This document shows, piece by piece, positions 14,766-18,183 of a stretch of 18,183 nucleotides of DNA. The translations under genes and the position numbers were made by a program. Source of the DNA: an uncultured Brevibacterium sp. (GTDB lineage Bacteria > Actinomycetota > Actinomycetes > Actinomycetales > Brevibacteriaceae); the NCBI GenBank assembly GCA_902489185.1, contig CABTZC010000012.1:1-18183 (forward strand). The letters are read 5' to 3'. The notes under the pieces are model-generated. The model saw only the letters and a list, made by a program, of their open reading frames with translations. It made no database searches and was not told where the DNA came from. Position 1 is the stretch's first letter; every line of letters begins with the position of its first letter.

Positions 14766-14799
14766 AAGGTCCGGAGCATTGTGCAATGCTCCGGACCTT
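14766..14799 (-). terminator. Terminator of the symporter gene
   Basis: AAGGTCCGGAGCATT and AATGCTCCGGACCTT form a perfect 15-bp stem around the loop GTGC. In the minus direction the stem runs into TTTT. It starts 16 bases after the symporter stop. This is a textbook intrinsic terminator. Confidence 0.93.
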
Positions 14800-14814
14800 C
14801 ATGTGCATAAAGAC

Positions 14815-16365
14815 TTACGCGTTACCTTGTTCTTCGCGAATCTCCTGGAGTTCCGCTTCAGACTCAGCACCCAGTTCGTAGAGGGTTCCTGCCTTTCGAT
14901 CAGCCAGGTACTGCTTCATTTCGCGCAGCACCTCCGGTACCAGCAGGTACAGACCGAAGATGTTGATGAAGCAGCAGATGAACAGCACCGCGTCAGCAAA
15001 CGCCACGATCGATCCAAACGACGCCAAGCAACCAATCAAGATGAACGCCATAAGAATCAGGCGGAAGAGCGTGTCCGACCAGTTGCGACGACCAAACAGG
15101 TAGTGCCACGCCTTTTCACCGTAGTAGGCCCATGTAATCAGCGTTGAGACTGCGAAGAGAACAACCGCGATCGCCAGCAAGATCGGCCACCAGCCGGTAA
15201 TTGTTGAAAATGCAGCTGAGACAAGTTCAACACCAGCAACAGATCCACCAGCGGCCGCTTCTTCACGAGCCTGTTCATAGACTGTGCCACCGGCGATGAT
15301 CACGGTCAGTGCGGTCATGAGGCAGACCACCACAGTGTCGATGAACGGTTCCAGCAATGCTACGAAACCTTCTGAAACTGGGCGACGTGTCTTTACAGCT
15401 GAGTGAGCGATTGCCGATGAACCAACTCCAGCTTCGTTCGAGAACGCTGCACGCTGGAACCCAACGATCATCACACCGATCACTCCGCCCAGACCACCTT
15501 CAGGTGTGAAGGCACCTGCAATGATCTCACCCATCGCAGCAGGGATGTGCGAGAAGTTTCCAAGGATCACAATCAGACACGATCCGACATACAGAAGCGC
15601 CATTGCCGGAACAAGCTTGTCAGTAACAGAACCGATGACCTTAATACCACCGATAACAACCAAACCAACCAGACCAGCGAGAACGATACCGGCGAACAGG
15701 CCGCCCAAAGGACCGCCCAGAGGGCCTTCAGCACCACCGGCTGCTTCACGCATCTGCGCGAACGCCTGGTTCGACTGGAACATTCCGCCACCAACGATAC
15801 CGAACAGCAGAATCACAATGGCGAAGATACCGGTAAGCAACTTGGAGACAGGGGAACCGAAACGCTTAAAGGCGACCGGCAGGTACTTAAACGGACCGCC
15901 GTGAACCACGCCATCTTCGTCGATTTCGCGGTATTTCACGCCCAAAGTACATTCAACAAACTTCGTGGCCATACCCAAGATACCTGCCACCATCATCCAG
16001 AAAGCTGCACCGGGGCCACCGACAGACATTGCAACACCGACACCGGCGATGTTACCCAGACCCACCGTTCCGGAAACTGCAGACGCGAGAGCTTGGAAGT
16101 GCGTCACTTCGCCCGGGTCGTCTTTTGACGAGAATTTACCTCGCACGACTTCCAGCGCAACGCCGAACCCACGGAACTGGATGAATCCGGTGATGATCGT
16201 AAAGATCGTGGCACCGACAATCAGCCAGACCAGTACGAGCGGGAGGCTACCTCCAGCTACTGGGACTGCGAAGAAAACGATTTTCTCGAGTCCCGTGGCG
16301 ATGGGTTCAAACCCAGTGTTAATCGCCTCTTCAATTTGATTCGCATTACTCAATGCGTCCACCAC
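14815..16365 (-). CDS. Alanine/glycine:cation symporter (AGCS) family protein
   Basis: Encodes a 516-residue inner-membrane symporter that imports alanine or glycine with Na+ (or H+). Family hallmarks are FQALASAVSGTVGLGNIAGV (90-109), the GGPGAAFWM segment (116-124) and KFVECTLGVKYR (135-146). A later AAFSNEAGVGSSAIAHSA stretch is strongly conserved in AlsT/DagA-type proteins. About 11 hydrophobic segments and a short charged tail are visible. The start is uncertain: GTG at 16365 or 16362 has no separate ribosome site, while TTG at 16353 has AAGGTGG eight bases upstream. An inverted repeat lies immediately in front at 16371-16388. The gene is single, with a terminator on each side, so it is probably transcribed alone. 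If the Mrp complex keeps the sodium gradient, it would power this transporter; that is inference. Confidence 0.94.
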   Translation of the reverse strand: MVDALSNANQIEEAINTGFEPIATGLEKIVFFAVPVAGGSLPLVLVWLIVGATIFTIITGFIQFRGFGVALEVVRGKFSSKDDPGEVTHFQALASAVSGTVGLGNIAGVGVAMSVGGPGAAFWMMVAGILGMATKFVECTLGVKYREIDEDGVVHGGPFKYLPVAFKRFGSPVSKLLTGIFAIVILLFGIVGGGMFQSNQAFAQMREAAGGAEGPLGGPLGGLFAGIVLAGLVGLVVIGGIKVIGSVTDKLVPAMALLYVGSCLIVILGNFSHIPAAMGEIIAGAFTPEGGLGGVIGVMIVGFQRAAFSNEAGVGSSAIAHSAVKTRRPVSEGFVALLEPFIDTVVVCLMTALTVIIAGGTVYEQAREEAAAGGSVAGVELVSAAFSTITGWWPILLAIAVVLFAVSTLITWAYYGEKAWHYLFGRRNWSDTLFRLILMAFILIGCLASFGSIVAFADAVLFICCFINIFGLYLLVPEVLREMKQYLADRKAGTLYELGAESEAELQEIREEQGNA

Positions 16366-16370
16366 CTTAG

Positions 16371-16388
16371 TGTGAGTTACATCTCACA
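16371..16388. promoter_or_regulatory. Inverted repeat in front of the symporter start
   Basis: TGTGAG-TTACAT-CTCACA has 6-bp arms and a 6-bp spacer and ends five bases before the GTG at 16365. The half-sites resemble those of CRP-family regulators (TGTGA/TCACA). The gap between TGTGA and TCACA is eight rather than the canonical six, so I do not call it a CRP/GlxR site. It may be an operator or an mRNA hairpin near the start. Confidence 0.4.
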
Positions 16389-16493
16389 ATAGATTCACGG
16401 GTACCTTCGACTTTCGCAACATGAAATGTGGCGTGTGACACACTGTGTTATCGAACCGTTATCTGGGGTGTAACTCTCAACCTGCAAAACAGA

Positions 16494-16530
16494 AGCCCAT
16501 CAGCGCGAAATCGCTTCGCACTGACGGGCT
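16494..16530 (-). terminator. Terminator of rne
   Basis: An imperfect stem (AGCCC-TCAG-GCGAA paired with TTCGC-CTGA-GGGCT, two single mismatches) is followed in the minus direction by TCTGTTTTG. It lies 31 bases after the rne stop at 16561. Confidence 0.8.
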
Positions 16531-16560
16531 GAACTGCAATCTTAACCAGCAGACCTCGAG

Positions 16561-18183
16561 CTACTCGTCGTCTCCGATGATGAGTACTGGAAGAGCCGGG
16601 GTTTCGTCCTTTGGCTTTTGCCCTTGCCCACCTTGAGTTTTCTCAGCCTGAGGCTTCGTGGCAGGACGTTTCTTGGGTTCAGGTTTCTGAATCTTCGTTT
16701 CAGTGTCGTCCCCAATCATCACCGTGCCAGGTGCGTGCACAATTGGCTCAGGCTCACGAACTTCAGACTCAACAACTTTGGGCTCTTCGGCTTCCGGCTT
16801 CTGTGGCTTCTGCTCGGTGACCGTTTGTTTGTGTGGCTCCGAAACCTGCGTTTCATCTTGCGAATCCGCGCCTTCATCCTGGCGAGAACGCATCGTAGCT
16901 GCGGCAATAGCCGTGAGTTCGCTACTCGAAGGCTTAGCCGACTTTTCGTTTGACCGGGAACGTTTCTTCCGTGACTTGTACTGCTTCGAGTTGTCAACTT
17001 CGGTTCCTGGAAGAACAAGTCCACGTCCAGACAGGTCTTCACCAGCAGCCACCAGGCTTTCAGCCAAACCAGTTCCAATTCGTTTACGCGTCATCTGGAC
17101 AAGCCCGAGCGACGTTACCTCTGCCACCTGGTGCTTGGTGCGGTCGCGTCCCAAGCACTCGACCAGTCGACGTACGACGAGGTCGCGATTGGATTCGAGC
17201 ACCATGTCGATGAAGTCAACAACGATAATGCCCCCGATATCGCGCAAACGAAGCTGGCGAATCACTTCTTCTGCCGCTTCAAGGTTGTTCTTGGTTACGG
17301 TCTCTTCGAGGTTGCCCCCGGAGCCTGTGAACTTACCCGTGTTGACGTCAATGACCGTCATGGCTTCGGTACGGTCAATCACTAGCGAACCACCAGAAGG
17401 CAGGTTCACTTTGCGCGACAACGCCTTCTCAATTTGTTCGGAGACGCGGAAGTGATCGAAAACGTCGTCTTCACCTGTGTAGCGCTCAACGCGTTCTACT
17501 AGGTCTGGAGCAACCGATTCCACATACTCATGGATCGTGTCATAGACACTGTCCCCATCGATGACAAGCTTTGTGAAGTCTTCATTGAAAACATCACGAA
17601 TGATGCGCACAATCATGTCCGGCTCTGAATACAGCAGTTGAGGAGCCAACACTTTGGTCGAATTCGATTTCTTCTCGATCGTCTGCCAACGCTTGGCCAA
17701 ACGGTCGATATCGCGTGTGAGTTCTTCTTCGCTCGCACCTTCAGCAGCAGTGCGGACAATGACACCGTTACCCTCTGGCACCGCGTCACCCAGCAGTTTA
17801 CGCAGACGCTGACGCTCCTTGTCTGGCAACTTACGAGAAATCCCGGTCATGGCGTTGTTGGGTACATACACCAAGAAGCGACCGGGCAGGGAAATCTGGC
17901 TGGTCAAACGCGCACCTTTGTGCCCGATCGGATCTTTCGTCACCTGAACGAGAACAGAGTCGCCAGGGTTGAGTGCCACCTCAATCCGGTGAGGCTTTCC
18001 ATCCATTCCCAAAACGTCCCAGTTCACTTCACCGGCATAGAGAACTGCGTTGCGGCCCTTACCAATGTCGACGAACGCAGCTTCCATGCTCGGAAGTACG
18101 TTCTGCACTTTGCCCAAATACACATTGCCAATCAGCGACGCCTGTGCTTTGGCCTCGGAGAGGTAGTGTTCTACCGCAATTCC
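16561..18183 (-). CDS. rne: Ribonuclease E/G (partial, 5' end outside window)
   Basis: Encodes the last 540 residues of RNase E; the frame is open through base 18183, so the GTG at 18123 is an internal valine, not a start. RNase E is the 5'-end-sensing endonuclease that initiates mRNA decay and rRNA processing. Visible in order are the S1 region (GNVYLGKVQNVLPSMEAAFVDIG), the 5'-sensor/RNase H-like part, and the DNase-I-like catalytic domain. The latter has its metal ligands D279 in TVIDVNTGKF and D323 in IVVDFIDM (numbering from the window edge). After TRKRIG, where relatives carry CxxC-GRG, this protein has GEDLSGRG (17020-17043): both zinc-link cysteines are replaced while the GRG is kept. 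The tail of about 150 residues is disordered, Glu/Lys/Pro-rich, and contains MIGDD and, at the very end, IIGDDE. The upstream N-terminal extension is not visible. Confidence 0.96.
   Translation of the reverse strand, partial: GIAVEHYLSEAKAQASLIGNVYLGKVQNVLPSMEAAFVDIGKGRNAVLYAGEVNWDVLGMDGKPHRIEVALNPGDSVLVQVTKDPIGHKGARLTSQISLPGRFLVYVPNNAMTGISRKLPDKERQRLRKLLGDAVPEGNGVIVRTAAEGASEEELTRDIDRLAKRWQTIEKKSNSTKVLAPQLLYSEPDMIVRIIRDVFNEDFTKLVIDGDSVYDTIHEYVESVAPDLVERVERYTGEDDVFDHFRVSEQIEKALSRKVNLPSGGSLVIDRTEAMTVIDVNTGKFTGSGGNLEETVTKNNLEAAEEVIRQLRLRDIGGIIVVDFIDMVLESNRDLVVRRLVECLGRDRTKHQVAEVTSLGLVQMTRKRIGTGLAESLVAAGEDLSGRGLVLPGTEVDNSKQYKSRKKRSRSNEKSAKPSSSELTAIAAATMRSRQDEGADSQDETQVSEPHKQTVTEQKPQKPEAEEPKVVESEVREPEPIVHAPGTVMIGDDTETKIQKPEPKKRPATKPQAEKTQGGQGQKPKDETPALPVLIIGDDE

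Noticed and set aside
15547..16128. Plus-strand open frame of 193 codons opposite the symporter
   Set aside because: It is antisense to a conserved AGCS transporter. The Asn/Thr/His-rich translation is typical of a mirrored hydrophobic gene.
16371..16388. Canonical CRP/GlxR site in front of the symporter
   Set aside because: The TGTGA and TCACA half-sites are separated by eight bases instead of six, so only a generic inverted repeat is reported.
18121..18123. GTG at 18123 as the start of rne
   Set aside because: The frame stays open to the window edge, and the 20 upstream codons encode a normal RNase E segment ending ASLIGN before VYLGKV, so this is an internal valine.

Overview
The window looks like a stretch of chromosome from a moderate-GC actinobacterium, probably of the Micrococcales/Actinomycetales type. 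The basis is the conserved block RNase E - L21 - L27 - Obg - ProB - ProA - NadD - RsfS - histidine phosphatase, frequent GTG starts, a fused MrpA-MrpB antiporter subunit and an actinobacterial-style RNase E. Genus and species cannot be fixed from the sequence alone. Every gene I can support lies on the minus strand, so the reading order of transcription is from high to low coordinates. I see no rRNA, tRNA, CRISPR array, insertion sequence, phage gene or plasmid function.

Region by region, in the direction of transcription: (1) 18183-16561, the 3' part of an RNase E gene whose 5' end lies outside the window, closed by a hairpin terminator at 16494-16530. (2) 16365-14815, an alanine/glycine:cation symporter, ended by a very strong terminator at 14766-14799. 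(3) 14743-14444, a short AroQ-type chorismate mutase whose -10 box sits so close to the ATG that the mRNA is probably leaderless. (4) 14430-13703, a good promoter, a structured leader of about 110 nt, then rplU and rpmA. (5) After a hairpin at 13659-13683, obgE-proB-proA, joined by 4-base overlaps. (6) 9611-6701, a small membrane protein of 51 residues, nadD, a low-complexity tail-anchored protein, rsfS, a histidine phosphatase (GpgP/phosphoglycerate mutase family) and a GT4 glycosyltransferase. (7) After a roughly 100-bp spacer holding a candidate promoter and a perfect 14-bp palindrome, the Mrp-type cation/proton antiporter genes mnhA(B)-C-D-E-F, joined by 4-base overlaps and running off the left edge.

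The contents are mostly housekeeping: RNA decay and ribosome assembly, proline and NAD synthesis, and pH/sodium homeostasis. I do not see a complete unknown system. The most unusual points are an RNase E in which both zinc-link cysteines are replaced, an easily missed small membrane-protein gene in front of nadD, the repeat-rich tail-anchored protein between nadD and rsfS, two unrelated genes placed between rne and rplU, and the palindromes in front of mnhA and the symporter gene.
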